Positions 15,052-22,764 of a stretch of 46,526 bases of DNA are shown in pieces; the first letter of the stretch is position 1; each line of letters opens with the position of its first letter. The stretch spans positions 1-46,526 of the IMG/VR virus record IMGVR_UViG_3300042876_000947; one strand, 5' to 3'. This stretch comes from a virus. The notes under the pieces are model-generated. The model had not been told where the DNA came from. It searched no databases and was given only the letters and a program-made list of their open reading frames with translations. Both the position numbers and the translations under genes were made by a program.

Positions 15052-15477
15052 CTACGAGTTCCCGCCCGGGAGGATGAAGAGGTCGCAGGTGTCGAGGATC
15101 CACGTGCGCGTTCCCGCCTCCTTCGCGCCCTCGATGTCCGACGGCTTCCGGATCCAGGCCTCGGCCGCGCTGGAGAGCGTGGTCCCGTTCAGGTCCTTCA
15201 CCACGGCGGGCATCACGCCGTTGCCGAGCAGCTCGTCCGAGATGGCGACGCCGGCGAGGTAGTCGTTCGAGGGGGAGGTCTGCTCGAGCGTGAGCTCGAT
15301 CGAGCCCGCCCGGCTGCGCATCCGCGTGCGCGTCCCGAAGCCGTCCGCGCCCGTCCTCTTCGTGAAGGTGTCGTTGTCCCGGCTCGCCTTGACGAACGTG
15401 CCGTCCGCGTAGCCCGTGAGGACGTGGGGGCCGAAGGTGATGACGACGCGGCCGGCGTCGTAGGTGGCGGTACCCAT
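15052..15477 (-). CDS. Tail tube protein, DUF3277-like
   Basis: A 141-aa protein with the tube pattern of Bcep-type myophages: an early GPHVLTGYADGTFVKASRDNDTFTKRTGADG, then SRAGSIELTLEQTSPSNDYLAGV. These match the DUF3277 layout of a beta-sandwich tube subunit. It follows the sheath gene by 9 nt, the usual sheath-tube order. AAGGAG precedes ATG 15477. It polymerises as hexameric rings inside the sheath. Confidence 0.88.
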   Translation of the reverse strand: MGTATYDAGRVVITFGPHVLTGYADGTFVKASRDNDTFTKRTGADGFGTRTRMRSRAGSIELTLEQTSPSNDYLAGVAISDELLGNGVMPAVVKDLNGTTLSSAAEAWIRKPSDIEGAKEAGTRTWILDTCDLFILPGGNS

Positions 15478-15486
15478 CGTGGCTCC

Positions 15487-16803
15487 TTACGGGGCGAGCG
15501 CGCCCTGGATGGACAGCTTGTGGATGGCGCCGGCGAGGGTGCCGGCGAACGTCATGCCCGGGAAGTAGCGGTTCCCGCGATCGGTCGAGCTCTGGTCGAC
15601 CACCTTCGGGACGACGATCGACGTCGAGCCCTCGGCGATGAAGCCGGTCCGCTCGAACGCGCGCAGGCTCGCGGCGATCTCCCCCTGGACGATCGTCGCG
15701 CCGGCGTCGGTGTACGCGATCTTCTTCGCCTTGCGGAGCGCGTCGAAGATGCGCCCCTGCATGTCGACCTTCAGGGCGTCGCGTCCGCGGATGACGTCGA
15801 TCCACTCGTTGGCCGCGACCTTGCCCGAGTCGGACGAGCTCACGTTGACGCCGGCGAGGGCGTAGTACCAGTTGCCCCGCTTCGCCGCGAGGTTGGTCCG
15901 GTGCGTGCCGGTGAAGGCGCGGGCGGTCGCGCCCGAGACGGTCTTGAGCGCCCAGGTCTCGGAGCCGGGGTCCTCCGGGAAGAGCCGCCCCATGAGCCCG
16001 GCGTCGAGCACGGGCTTGTTGGACGGGTCGTACCAGAGCGACGTGCGGGCGTGCGCCAGGTCCTTCTCCGCCTTCATCACGTCCGTCGCTCCGGACTCGG
16101 CGACGGCGATGCAGGCCGTGTCCTGCGTCTGGGCGACGTACAGCTTCTCGTTCGCCTCGGCCCACGCGGCCGCCGCCTGGATGCAGGCCTTCGAGTTGTG
16201 GAGGGTGAGGAGCCCGTACCAGTCGGGGTCCTCGAGCGCGATGGCGGCGAGGTCGGTGGCGATGCCCGGGTCGGCGTGGTCCTGGACGAGCGACAGCAGG
16301 TTGACGTCGCCGACCTCGACCTCCTGCCACGCGCCCTGCGCCGCGGTGAGGACGAGGGTCGAGGTCCCGGAGGCGGTGAGGCCGTGGGTGCCCGTCGCCG
16401 CGTTGATGGCCGTGGTGAGGCCGGTCACGACCTCGGCCGCGGTCGGCGTGGCGTCGGAGACGAAGTCGTAGGCGACGCCGGCGATCTTCACCCGGTAGGT
16501 CTGGATCGCCTGCACGCTCACTTCCGGCGTGAGGGTCCACTTCTGCGTGGGCTTGAGCGCGGCGCGCCCGATCTTCACCCTCGGCGGGCACGGGTTCTGG
16601 CTGAAGATCGCCTGCGCGGCGAGGTACTCGGGCGTCGTCGCCGCGAAGTCCACGGCCACGTCGGGCAGGTTCGAGTAGGTCCGGACGCGCTCCGGCCAGG
16701 TCTTCGAGTAGCCGCCGAGGATGAGCGGGGTGCCGAAGCCGGGGAGGCTCAGGCCGCCGCCGGACGTCGAGATGGTCACCTGGGCAACGTCGGAAAGGGG
16801 CAC
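15487..16803 (-). CDS. Contractile tail sheath, DUF3383-like
   Basis: A 438-aa protein with the DUF3383 sheath pattern: N-terminal VAQVTISTSGGGLSLPGFGTPLILGG, central DPDWYGLLTLHNSKACIQAAAAWAEANEKLYVAQTQD, then SLWYDPSNKPVLDAGLMGRLFPEDPGSETWALKTVSG and TNLAAKRGNWYYALAGVNV. It forms the contractile tube, so the phage is a myovirus. AGGAGG lies 5-6 nt before GTG 16803. It is one of the best identified genes in the window and fixes the tail type. Confidence 0.93.
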   Translation of the reverse strand: MPLSDVAQVTISTSGGGLSLPGFGTPLILGGYSKTWPERVRTYSNLPDVAVDFAATTPEYLAAQAIFSQNPCPPRVKIGRAALKPTQKWTLTPEVSVQAIQTYRVKIAGVAYDFVSDATPTAAEVVTGLTTAINAATGTHGLTASGTSTLVLTAAQGAWQEVEVGDVNLLSLVQDHADPGIATDLAAIALEDPDWYGLLTLHNSKACIQAAAAWAEANEKLYVAQTQDTACIAVAESGATDVMKAEKDLAHARTSLWYDPSNKPVLDAGLMGRLFPEDPGSETWALKTVSGATARAFTGTHRTNLAAKRGNWYYALAGVNVSSSDSGKVAANEWIDVIRGRDALKVDMQGRIFDALRKAKKIAYTDAGATIVQGEIAASLRAFERTGFIAEGSTSIVVPKVVDQSSTDRGNRYFPGMTFAGTLAGAIHKLSIQGALAP

Positions 16804-16812
16804 GGGTTCCTC

Positions 16813-17358
16813 CTACGGCGCGTCGAACGACCCCCACGGCGAGGCGATCCCGACGGTGTCGATGTAGCCGGTCTTCTCGGTGGCGGTGTCCATGGTGCGG
16901 AGCCTCACGTCCAGCTTCGCCCTCGACTCGATGTCGCTGGCGAAGAGGGCTGACAAATCCTGCGTATCACCCACCTCGATCACGGCAACGCCGGCGACGC
17001 GCAGCTGCTCGAGCGCGCTCGGGAGGCGCAGCTTCATCACCGCGGCGCCCAGGAGGGCGGCGGCGGAGCTCGCGCCGGAAGTCGCTCCCGCGATCAGCTG
17101 GACGGTGAGCACCCACTCCTGGTGCTCGGTGAGAGTGATCTCGACCTCCTCGCCTGGCGGGTTGGCGAGGTTCGTGGCGTCGGTGAGCGCGCCGCCGAGC
17201 CCGAGCCTCGAGGGGCCGACGAGCTTCAGCGTGGCGAAGGGCTTCGCCGGCGACGGCGCGTTCGGGCCGTCCCAGATGACCTGGCCGGCGGCGAGCCCCA
17301 GCGCGGCGACGACCCGGGCGTGGAGCGCATCCTCGGCGGCGGCGCGGTCGAAGGCCAT
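16813..17358 (-). CDS. Neck / tail terminator protein
   Basis: A 181-aa protein between the head-tail connector genes and the sheath, the place of the tail terminator. The pattern PNAPSPAKPFATLKLVGPSRLGLGGALTDATN and EEVEITLTEHQEWVLTVQLIAG (first beta-sheet) followed by RVAGVAVIEVGDTQDLSALFASDIESRAKLDVRL is that of the phage neck terminator family (gp12-like / LIC_12616 type). It caps the finished tail. ATG 17358 has no Shine-Dalgarno; TGATACGT lies 7 nt upstream and overlaps the previous stop. Confidence 0.8.
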   Translation of the reverse strand: MAFDRAAAEDALHARVVAALGLAAGQVIWDGPNAPSPAKPFATLKLVGPSRLGLGGALTDATNLANPPGEEVEITLTEHQEWVLTVQLIAGATSGASSAAALLGAAVMKLRLPSALEQLRVAGVAVIEVGDTQDLSALFASDIESRAKLDVRLRTMDTATEKTGYIDTVGIASPWGSFDAP

Positions 17359-17365
17359 GCGCCCG

Positions 17366-17373
17366 ACGTATCA
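17366..17373 (-). promoter_or_regulatory. TGATACGT start-proximal element, tail terminator gene
   Basis: On the minus strand TGATACGT, 7 nt (CGGGCGC), then ATG at 17358. Its TGA is the stop codon of the upstream connector gene. No Shine-Dalgarno is visible between the stop and the ATG. Confidence 0.65.
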
Positions 17374-17709
17374 GGCGACCCGCGAGGCGAGCGCCTTGAA
17401 GTACTCGCCGAGGTCCCAGCGCTCGACGGCCTGCACCTCGTAGGTCCCGCCGCCGTAGGAGACGCGGTCGGCCTGCGCCCCCTCCCCTACCCGCAGCTCC
17501 GTCGTCGTCCAGATCGCGATGACCGCCTTCACGCGGTCGCCCTCCGGTAGCCGCTGCAGCTCCTTCGGCGTGGCGGGCTGGATCGACGCAGCGATCTCGA
17601 AGGTCTCGGCCGCCCCCTCGACCCAGCGCCCGGCGACGTAGCTGCCGCTCGGGCGGGTCACCGTGAACCGTCCCTGCGCGAGCCGCGCGATCGTAGCGCC
17701 CATGTTCAT
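17371..17709 (-). CDS. Head-tail joining protein
   Basis: A 112-aa beta-rich protein (RFTVTRPSGSYVAGRWVEGAAETFEIAASIQPATPKELQRLPEGDR, then GTYEVQAVERWDLGEYFKALASRVA). The pattern resembles small connector/stopper proteins of myophages in this gene position. ATG 17709 overlaps the stop of the HK97 gp10-like gene by 4 nt; a second in-frame ATG occurs two codons later. It would seal the capsid portal after packaging. The family assignment rests on position and strand pattern. Confidence 0.7.
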   Translation of the reverse strand: MNMGATIARLAQGRFTVTRPSGSYVAGRWVEGAAETFEIAASIQPATPKELQRLPEGDRVKAVIAIWTTTELRVGEGAQADRVSYGGGTYEVQAVERWDLGEYFKALASRVA

Positions 17710-18284
17710 GGCGAGGAGCTCTCCTTCCCAGTGGCGACCGCGTGCGTGATGGACCCGACCAGGCGGCCGGTGTCGACGAGGGGACGGGGGGTCGCGCCCG
17801 AGGACGCTCCACCCTCGTTCCACTCGCCCTTCTTGCGCTTCTGGCGGACGGTGCTCGGCGCGTTCGGCGGCGGGATGCCGGCGCCGGTGACGACCCGGCT
17901 CTTCATGTCGGCGGCCATCTTCAGGCCGAGGAGCCCGAGCGCGCGCCGGAGCGGCATCTTCCCGGAGCTCGTGGCGCGGTGGAACCAGGTCCCGGCGAGC
18001 GCCCGGAGCTGTGCCCGGTACTCGGCGCGGTGGAGCGCGAAGGTGCCGAGGATGAAGGGTCGTGCCGGAATGCGACCTGGAACGCCGAACTCGTGGATGG
18101 CGGCGAGCTGGACGTTGGTGAGCCGCTTCCCCTCTTCCTCGGCGGGATGCTGTTCCCTCGCCTGCTCGCCGATGATGCCCGCCTTCGCGTGCATGCCGCG
18201 GTCCGCCTCGAGCTGCTTCGCCGCGGAGAGCAGGTTCTTCCAGCCGCGGTCGATGCGCCGGAAGGTGAAGGCGCTCTTCGCCAC
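17706..18284 (-). CDS. HK97 gp10-like minor tail/neck component
   Basis: A 192-aa protein with the gp10-like motif AIHEFGVPGRIPARPFILGTF (about residues 64-83), the conserved H-E-F-G then I-P-A-R-P-F pattern. The C-terminus has the long basic loop PPNAPSTVRQKRKKGEWNEGG and PLVDTGRLVGSITHAV, as in this family. It is a head-tail or neck component. The start is GTG 18284 (V-A-K-S), directly after the DUF4054-type gene. Confidence 0.82.
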   Translation of the reverse strand: MAKSAFTFRRIDRGWKNLLSAAKQLEADRGMHAKAGIIGEQAREQHPAEEEGKRLTNVQLAAIHEFGVPGRIPARPFILGTFALHRAEYRAQLRALAGTWFHRATSSGKMPLRRALGLLGLKMAADMKSRVVTGAGIPPPNAPSTVRQKRKKGEWNEGGASSGATPRPLVDTGRLVGSITHAVATGKESSSP

Positions 18285-18286
18285 CG

Positions 18287-18631
18287 CTACACCAGCGCCG
18301 AGCCGAGGCCGAGCAGCGACCGCAGGCGCAGGAACTCGCGACCGGCGGAGGTTCGCATGATGTTGTGGAAGACGCTCCCGGCGACCGCGTATGAGCGCGA
18401 GACCGACCCGACCGACTCGCTCTGCACGGGGCCGGGGCCTTCGACCTCGGGGTGCGAGCCCAGGAGCAGGTGCGCCGCGAGGTAGGTGACGCCCAGCTCG
18501 TACAGGTCGCCCCAGGCGCTGGCGGAGACCTGGAGCTGGGCGTCTGCGATGGCCGCCTCCCACGCGGCCGGGTCGTCGACCACGACGAGCGCGGGGACCC
18601 GGGCGACGATCGAGGCGCGGGAGACGGCCAC
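18287..18631 (-). CDS. Head-tail adaptor, DUF4054-like
   Basis: A 114-aa mainly helical protein: VVVDDPAAWEAAIADAQLQVSASAWGDLYELGVTYLAAHLLLGSHPEV, then SVSRSYAVAGSVFHNIMRTSAGREFLRLRSLLG. The pattern of acidic start, Y-L-A-A-H-L-L and an S-R-S-Y loop before a G-x-E-F-L-R-L helix is that of DUF4054 / gp6-like connectors. It binds the portal ring from outside. The start is GTG 18631 without a strong Shine-Dalgarno. Confidence 0.82.
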   Translation of the reverse strand: MAVSRASIVARVPALVVVDDPAAWEAAIADAQLQVSASAWGDLYELGVTYLAAHLLLGSHPEVEGPGPVQSESVGSVSRSYAVAGSVFHNIMRTSAGREFLRLRSLLGLGSALV

Positions 18632-18634
18632 GGG

Positions 18635-19021
18635 CTACCCCTGCGCGCCCGCGACGGGCGCCGCCGGCGCCTGGGGCTTCGCCGGGGTGATCTCCTCGAG
18701 CTGCTCCTCGATCGCCTCGAGGACGCCCTTGCGCTGCTCGTCGGCGTACCACTTCTCGAGCAGGTCTTTGTCGACGGTCTTCTTCACCGTCGCGATGGCC
18801 TCCGGGACCTTCATCGCGGCGAGCCCCTGCGCGCCCGCGACGGGCGCCGCCGGCGCCTGGGGCTTCAGGACGCCGAGGCGGACGAGGTCACGCACGAGCT
18901 CGATCTTGAGCGCCTCCTTCCACGCGGCCTCCTCCACCTCGTTGATGCCCGGCATCAGGGTGCAGTGACCGCCGAGGTTGTGGATCCGCGGCTGGGTGTT
19001 CTCGACGAGCAGCTTCGGCAT
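18635..19021 (-). CDS. Capsid-region protein with internal duplicated tail
   Basis: A 128-aa protein. The first 50 residues (KLLVENTQPRIHNLGGHCTLMPGINEVEEAAWKEAL) resemble small proteins found between capsid and connector genes. The segment PQAPAAPVAGAQG occurs twice, at about residues 54-66 and again at the C-terminus, encoded by an exact 43-bp direct repeat. The linker between the copies is charged and helical. The C-terminal copy and linker look like an internal duplication that extended an older, shorter protein. AAGGAG precedes ATG 19021. The function is unknown. Confidence 0.72.
   Translation of the reverse strand: MPKLLVENTQPRIHNLGGHCTLMPGINEVEEAAWKEALKIELVRDLVRLGVLKPQAPAAPVAGAQGLAAMKVPEAIATVKKTVDKDLLEKWYADEQRKGVLEAIEEQLEEITPAKPQAPAAPVAGAQG
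18638..18680. repeat. 43-bp direct repeat, copy 1
   Basis: Exact copy of 18824-18866, beginning CCCCTGCGCGCCCGCGACGG and ending GGGGCTTC on the plus strand. It encodes the C-terminal PQAPAAPVAGAQG of the 18635-19021 gene. Confidence 0.85.
18824..18866. repeat. 43-bp direct repeat, copy 2
   Basis: Exact copy of 18638-18680, 186 bp away and in the same reading frame (186 is a multiple of 3), so recombination between the copies would delete 62 residues and keep the frame. Confidence 0.85.
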
Positions 19022-19108
19022 AGGTGACTCCTTGCTGAGGGCGGTGATGCAAGAAGGCCCGGCCGCCCGACGTGGACGGCCGGGCCGGGCGGTGCTGCCG
19101 GGGTAGAG

Positions 19109-20041
19109 CTAGATCCCGTCGCCGTAGGCCACGGAGAGCGGCAGCGGGCAGATGACGCCGCCGCAGCGCGCGTGGCACGCGATGACCGTCTCGAGGCCGT
19201 CCTGCTCCGGGGCGAGCTGCTCGAAGTCCTGGGGGATCTCGAGGGTGAGGTGCTCGGGGTCCCGCCGGTAGACGACCATGCGGTCCTTGCTCGCCGCGCC
19301 CGCGCCGGCCGCCTCGAAGAGCGGCTCGACCGCCTTGATGTAGGGGTCGTTGGCGAGGAAGTACTTGAGGATCGTCACCTCGGAGGTGGCGTCGATCCGG
19401 GTCGTCGCGATGTAGCCGTACTGCGAGGCCGGGAGGAGCATCGTGTCGGGGGACTCGACGCCCTTCGTCTGCTCGAAGACGTACTTCGCGATCCCGTGCA
19501 TGTCCTTCAGGATCTCGGTGGGCGTCTTGCCGGCGCCCGCGACCCACGTCGCCACGCCACCGGCGCCGTTCGGCACCGTGTAGCTGAGCGCGTTGGTGAT
19601 GTTGAGGAGCCCGATGAGCCCCATCGTCGCGTTGCCCTTGAGGCCGATCGAGTTGATCGTCTGCTCGATGGCGCGGCGGGCCATGGCGGCCTTCCGCATC
19701 TCGAGGTTCGCGCCGGACTTCGCCGAGGCCCGGACCTCCTGGAGGCCGTAGCCGTAGGAGGAGCCGATCCCCTTCACGGGCGAGCGGACCTCCTTCGCCT
19801 TCACGTCCGCGCGGGGCAGGTCGTCCGAGTAGGAGGCGAGGAGCTTGGCGACGCCGACGCCGTCGTACTCGTGGTAGACGATCGTCTCCGTCGCCGGGTC
19901 GGCCTCGAAGGAGACCGGGATGAGCGTCCGCGCCTTGAACTGCGCGTAGCGGGCCTCGTAGACGCGCGCCTTCACGAACTCGAGCTTGCGCTCGAAGGTC
20001 ATGTTCTCGGCGGCGTCGAGGTGCGGGTGCTGGAACTTCAT
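19109..20041 (-). CDS. Major capsid protein, DUF2184-like
   Basis: A 310-aa protein with the DUF2184 capsid pattern: LEFVKARVYEARYAQFKARTLIPVSFEADPATETIVYHEYD, then a region ending GYGLQEVRASAKSGANLEMRKAAMARRAIEQTINSIGLKGN, then SYTVPNGAGG and YIKAVEPLFEAAG. The C-terminal ending GGVICPLPLSVAYGDGI is typical. It forms the HK97-fold shell. AAGGAG lies 8 nt upstream of ATG 20041. It follows the decoration-like protein at 20072. Confidence 0.9.
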   Translation of the reverse strand: MKFQHPHLDAAENMTFERKLEFVKARVYEARYAQFKARTLIPVSFEADPATETIVYHEYDGVGVAKLLASYSDDLPRADVKAKEVRSPVKGIGSSYGYGLQEVRASAKSGANLEMRKAAMARRAIEQTINSIGLKGNATMGLIGLLNITNALSYTVPNGAGGVATWVAGAGKTPTEILKDMHGIAKYVFEQTKGVESPDTMLLPASQYGYIATTRIDATSEVTILKYFLANDPYIKAVEPLFEAAGAGAASKDRMVVYRRDPEHLTLEIPQDFEQLAPEQDGLETVIACHARCGGVICPLPLSVAYGDGI

Positions 20042-20071
20042 GTGCGGTCTCCTTGTGGCGGCGCGCGCCGC

Positions 20072-20569
20072 TTACGACAGGTTCACGAGCTGCGAGAACG
20101 AGACCGCGGCGATGCCGCCCGCGGCCGCCGTGGAACGGAACTTCGCGCCCTTGACGATCGCGGTCTCGCTCGTCACCGCGCTCTTGCGGAACCCGCCGAG
20201 CTGCGTGCCGCCGGCGCCCGTGGCGTACCGGACGTAGACGGGGTCGCCGTCGACCACGGCCTCCTCGGTGATGACGTACGCGACGCCCTCCTCGAGCAGG
20301 TTGAAGTCTCCGTCGATCGGGATCCCGTTCGTGTCGGTGAGGCCGAGCTGGTCGACGTCGTGGCTGTGGAGGGCGATGCCGTAGACCTTGTCGCCCGCCG
20401 CGTTGGGGAGGTCGTACTTCCCGTCGCCGGTCGCCTTGGTCACGGCGACGCCGAAGGGGATCTGCGCGCCCTGGGCGTTCACGCCCGTGGAGACGCGCTT
20501 GAAGGAGAGGTCGGCGAGCTGCCCGGCGAAGCCGGGAGCGAGGGTGTCGGAGTAGCTGGTCTGGGCCAT
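20072..20569 (-). CDS. Capsid decoration / structural protein
   Basis: A 165-aa protein in the slot between the protease/scaffold gene and the capsid gene, where Bcep-type myophages carry a decoration or minor structural protein. The pattern LAPGFAGQLADLSFKRVSTGVNAQGAQIPFGVAVTK, YGIALHSHDVDQLGL and EEGVAYVITEEAVVDGDPVYVRYATG fits these beta-rich proteins. AAAGGA precedes ATG 20569. It probably binds the outside of the capsid. The family name is not certain. Confidence 0.72.
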   Translation of the reverse strand: MAQTSYSDTLAPGFAGQLADLSFKRVSTGVNAQGAQIPFGVAVTKATGDGKYDLPNAAGDKVYGIALHSHDVDQLGLTDTNGIPIDGDFNLLEEGVAYVITEEAVVDGDPVYVRYATGAGGTQLGGFRKSAVTSETAIVKGAKFRSTAAAGGIAAVSFSQLVNLS

Positions 20570-20598
20570 CGGTCAGGGTCCTTTCGATCCGCGAGGGC

Positions 20599-21180
20599 TC
20601 AGGCCTTCACGGCGGAGAGCGGCTTCTTCCACGCGTCCTCGGCGTCCTTGCGCGCCTGAAGGCGGGCCTTCTCGGCGTCGAGGGGCTCGCCGTCCTTGCG
20701 CTCGCCCTTGTCGTCGGCGGCCGCGCGGGCGGTGCCGGCCGCGTTCTTCACGGCGGACTCGATCGCGGCGTCGAAGCGCGCGTCGACGTAGTCGGTGCTC
20801 TTCCCGTCGAGCTTCAGCTCGGGGTGGAGCTTCGCCAGGACGGCCGCCTTGATGGCCGGCGCGTCCATCTCGTCGAGCTTCGCCTCCGCGCCGAGGACCT
20901 CGCGGGCGCGGGAGATCAGAGCCACGCGGGCGTTGACCTGCCCGGTGATCTTCTTCGGGTCGGCCGCGTCGGCGCGCTCGGTCTCGAGCTTCTTCGCCTT
21001 CGCCTCGGCCTCGTCGGCGCGGGCGGTCGCCTTGTCGGCGGCGGTCTTCGACTCCTTCGCGATCTTGTCCGCGGCGTCCGCGCGCTGGTCGCGCGCCTCG
21101 AGCGCGCGCTGGATGAGCTGCGCGGCCTGGTCGTTGGCGACCTCGATCTCGATCCCGTCCAGCTTGAGCTTCACCGTCAT
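20599..21180 (-). CDS. Nested in-frame scaffold protein
   Basis: Inside the protease gene, an in-frame ATG at 21180 (M-T-V-K-L-K-L-D) is preceded by TTCAAGGAGACCCAG: AAGGAG 6 nt before the ATG, stronger than the gene's own start signal. The 193-aa product would be the coiled-coil scaffold without the protease, as in lambda C/Nu3. A GATACGT element lies about 60 nt upstream (21241-21248) and could supply a separate transcript. Seen: the start signal. Inferred: use. Confidence 0.65.
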   Translation of the reverse strand: MTVKLKLDGIEIEVANDQAAQLIQRALEARDQRADAADKIAKESKTAADKATARADEAEAKAKKLETERADAADPKKITGQVNARVALISRAREVLGAEAKLDEMDAPAIKAAVLAKLHPELKLDGKSTDYVDARFDAAIESAVKNAAGTARAAADDKGERKDGEPLDAEKARLQARKDAEDAWKKPLSAVKA

Positions 21181-21798
21181 CTGGGTCTCCTTGAAGGGTT
21201 CACGGGGGTCGCCCCGGCCCGGGTCCTGCTGACGATCCGCACGTATCGGCGGGTCTGCCTCGACGCAAATTGCGTCTTCGGAGTCGAGCTTCAGGCTCGC
21301 CACCGGGCCGGCCCGCGCGCGGTCGACGAGCGCGCAGTGGTTGACCACGATGTCGCGCTGGATCGCGTCGTAGCGCTGCCCGTTCCACTCGCCCGGCGTG
21401 GGATCGAGCTCGCAGACGTAGCCGAGGGAGAGCTGGTTGCGCCCGCCCCTCACCTTCGCGATGGTGTCGCCGTCGGTGATGAGCGCCACCGCGCGCACGA
21501 CGTCGCCGTCGCGCCGGATGCCCTCGCTCAGGTGCCCGACGGTGAGCGCCTTTGCGTTCTGCGGGGTCACGAAGCCCGCCGCCGGGTGGTCGTCGGTGAT
21601 CGGCGCCATGCCGATCGAGGCGAGCGAGTCGGGCCGGAAGACCTCCTCCGGGAGCCGAAGCTCGCGCCGCACCGTCCCGTCGGCACGGCGGTACTCGAAG
21701 ACCCCGACCCGGGTGAGCACGGCGGGCGCCCGGAGGAACCCGGACGCGGTGATCTCGGACTTGTCGAGCGTGGCAGTGTCGTAGCGGCGGACCGTCAT
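20599..21798 (-). CDS. Prohead protease fused to scaffold, DUF2213-like
   Basis: A 399-aa protein. The N-terminal 190 residues are DUF2213-like (FEYRRADGTVRRELRLPEEVFRPDSLASIGMAPITDDHPAAG..., NQLSLGYVCELDPTPGEWNGQRYDAIQRDIVVNHCALVDRARAG). Candidate catalytic positions are the H in DDHP and the S in LSLGY. The C-terminal 190 residues are Ala/Lys/Glu-rich coiled coil, scaffold-like. ATG 21798 is chosen over the GTG at 21807 because the start-proximal element lies exactly 7 nt upstream. An internal strong start at 21180 would yield the scaffold part alone. Confidence 0.85.
   Translation of the reverse strand: MTVRRYDTATLDKSEITASGFLRAPAVLTRVGVFEYRRADGTVRRELRLPEEVFRPDSLASIGMAPITDDHPAAGFVTPQNAKALTVGHLSEGIRRDGDVVRAVALITDGDTIAKVRGGRNQLSLGYVCELDPTPGEWNGQRYDAIQRDIVVNHCALVDRARAGPVASLKLDSEDAICVEADPPIRADRQQDPGRGDPREPFKETQMTVKLKLDGIEIEVANDQAAQLIQRALEARDQRADAADKIAKESKTAADKATARADEAEAKAKKLETERADAADPKKITGQVNARVALISRAREVLGAEAKLDEMDAPAIKAAVLAKLHPELKLDGKSTDYVDARFDAAIESAVKNAAGTARAAADDKGERKDGEPLDAEKARLQARKDAEDAWKKPLSAVKA
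21241..21248 (-). promoter_or_regulatory. Internal CGATACGT element upstream of nested scaffold
   Basis: CGATACGT on the minus strand inside the protease gene, 60 nt before the nested scaffold start at 21180. No start codon follows at 7 nt, unlike the other copies. If the element is a promoter it would make a short-leader scaffold mRNA; if it is a translation signal this copy is not used. Confidence 0.35.
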
Positions 21799-21805
21799 GG
21801 GCTGC

Positions 21806-21813
21806 ACGTATCA
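21806..21813 (-). promoter_or_regulatory. TGATACGT start-proximal element, protease gene
   Basis: On the minus strand TGATACGT, 7 nt (GCAGCCC), then ATG at 21798. The TGA is the stop of the head morphogenesis gene. No Shine-Dalgarno lies between. Confidence 0.65.
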
Positions 21814-22764
21814 GGAGCGCGCGCGCGGCCCCGGCCGGGCGGCCCAGGGCAGGCCCGGATCGGCCGCTGCAGCCTCCGCCGGCGGCGGCTCGGAGGTGTC
21901 CGGCGGCTCGCCGAGCAGCTCGTCGAGGACGGGATCGGCGAAGCACCGGCAGTTGATCGCCTCGCCGGGGTGCCCGTCCTCCGGCGGGTCGTCCCAGGAG
22001 AACGTTTTCCCCTCGAGGGCGGCGTGCTCGTCCCGGACGCGGTTGTCCTTCAAGGTGCGCCAGACGTAGCGGCTCACCCCGAGCTGCGTTTGGCGGGTCC
22101 GGTTGAGGTCGCCGTAGAGCTTCCCCACCTGGTCCCGCGCGATCAGCTTCGCCCGGCTCTCGGTGACGCCGTACCGTTCCTCGACGAGGTCCGCGAGCTC
22201 CTCCCAGCGCTGGCCCGTGCGCAGCCCCGCGACGAGCCGCTTCTCGAGGTCGCCGAAGAAGTCGGTCGCCACCGACTTGATGAGCGCGACGTTCTCGCCG
22301 GTGAAGGTCGCGATCTGGGGGCGCAGCCAGGGCTCGTAGCGCGCGACGTCGATCCCGAGGGTCGCCATCATCTGCTTCGCGAGCTGCTCGCGCTGGAAGT
22401 CGCTCGTCCGATCAGCGAAGACCTCCGCGAGGCGCCGGAGCCGCTCGTTCGGCCACTCGGCGAACCAGGCATCGGAGAGGGAATCGAGCAGGTCGTTGAC
22501 GGACTGCGCCCAGGCGTCCCGCCGGAGCCCATCCAAGCGCTCGAGCGCCGCCTCCGCGGCATAGGACGGCAGGAGGGGGACGAGCCGCGCCCGCACCAGG
22601 ACGCGCGCCCTGCCGATCGCGTCCAGGAGCGCCGCGAAGTAGGCCATGCGGACGGCGTCGGGCTGCAGCTGCGGTGCCGGCCGCCGGCGACGAGGCAGGA
22701 GCCCGATCGCCTTCATCCCGGCGCGCCGCGCTCGGATGGCGGCGATCGTCTCGGCCTTCGTCAT
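21811..22764 (-). CDS. Head morphogenesis protein, Mu gpF / SPP1 gp7-like
   Basis: A 317-aa protein. The N-terminal half is helical (MAYFAALLDAIGRARVLVRARLVPLLPSYA and on). The C-terminal signature is complete: RDQVGKLYGDLNRTRQTQLGVSRYVWRTLKDNRVRDEHAALEGKTFSWDDPPEDGHPGEAINCRCFADP, with the family H, W-D-D-P, H-P-G and C-R-C positions visible. It is a minor head protein bound to the portal. Located directly after portal and a small Cys protein. ATG overlaps the latter's stop by 4 nt. Confidence 0.92.
   Translation of the reverse strand: MTKAETIAAIRARRAGMKAIGLLPRRRRPAPQLQPDAVRMAYFAALLDAIGRARVLVRARLVPLLPSYAAEAALERLDGLRRDAWAQSVNDLLDSLSDAWFAEWPNERLRRLAEVFADRTSDFQREQLAKQMMATLGIDVARYEPWLRPQIATFTGENVALIKSVATDFFGDLEKRLVAGLRTGQRWEELADLVEERYGVTESRAKLIARDQVGKLYGDLNRTRQTQLGVSRYVWRTLKDNRVRDEHAALEGKTFSWDDPPEDGHPGEAINCRCFADPVLDELLGEPPDTSEPPPAEAAAADPGLPWAARPGPRARS

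Noticed and set aside
16962-16969. Another TGATACGC on the minus strand
   Set aside because: Lies inside the tail terminator gene with no start codon at the right distance, so treated as chance.
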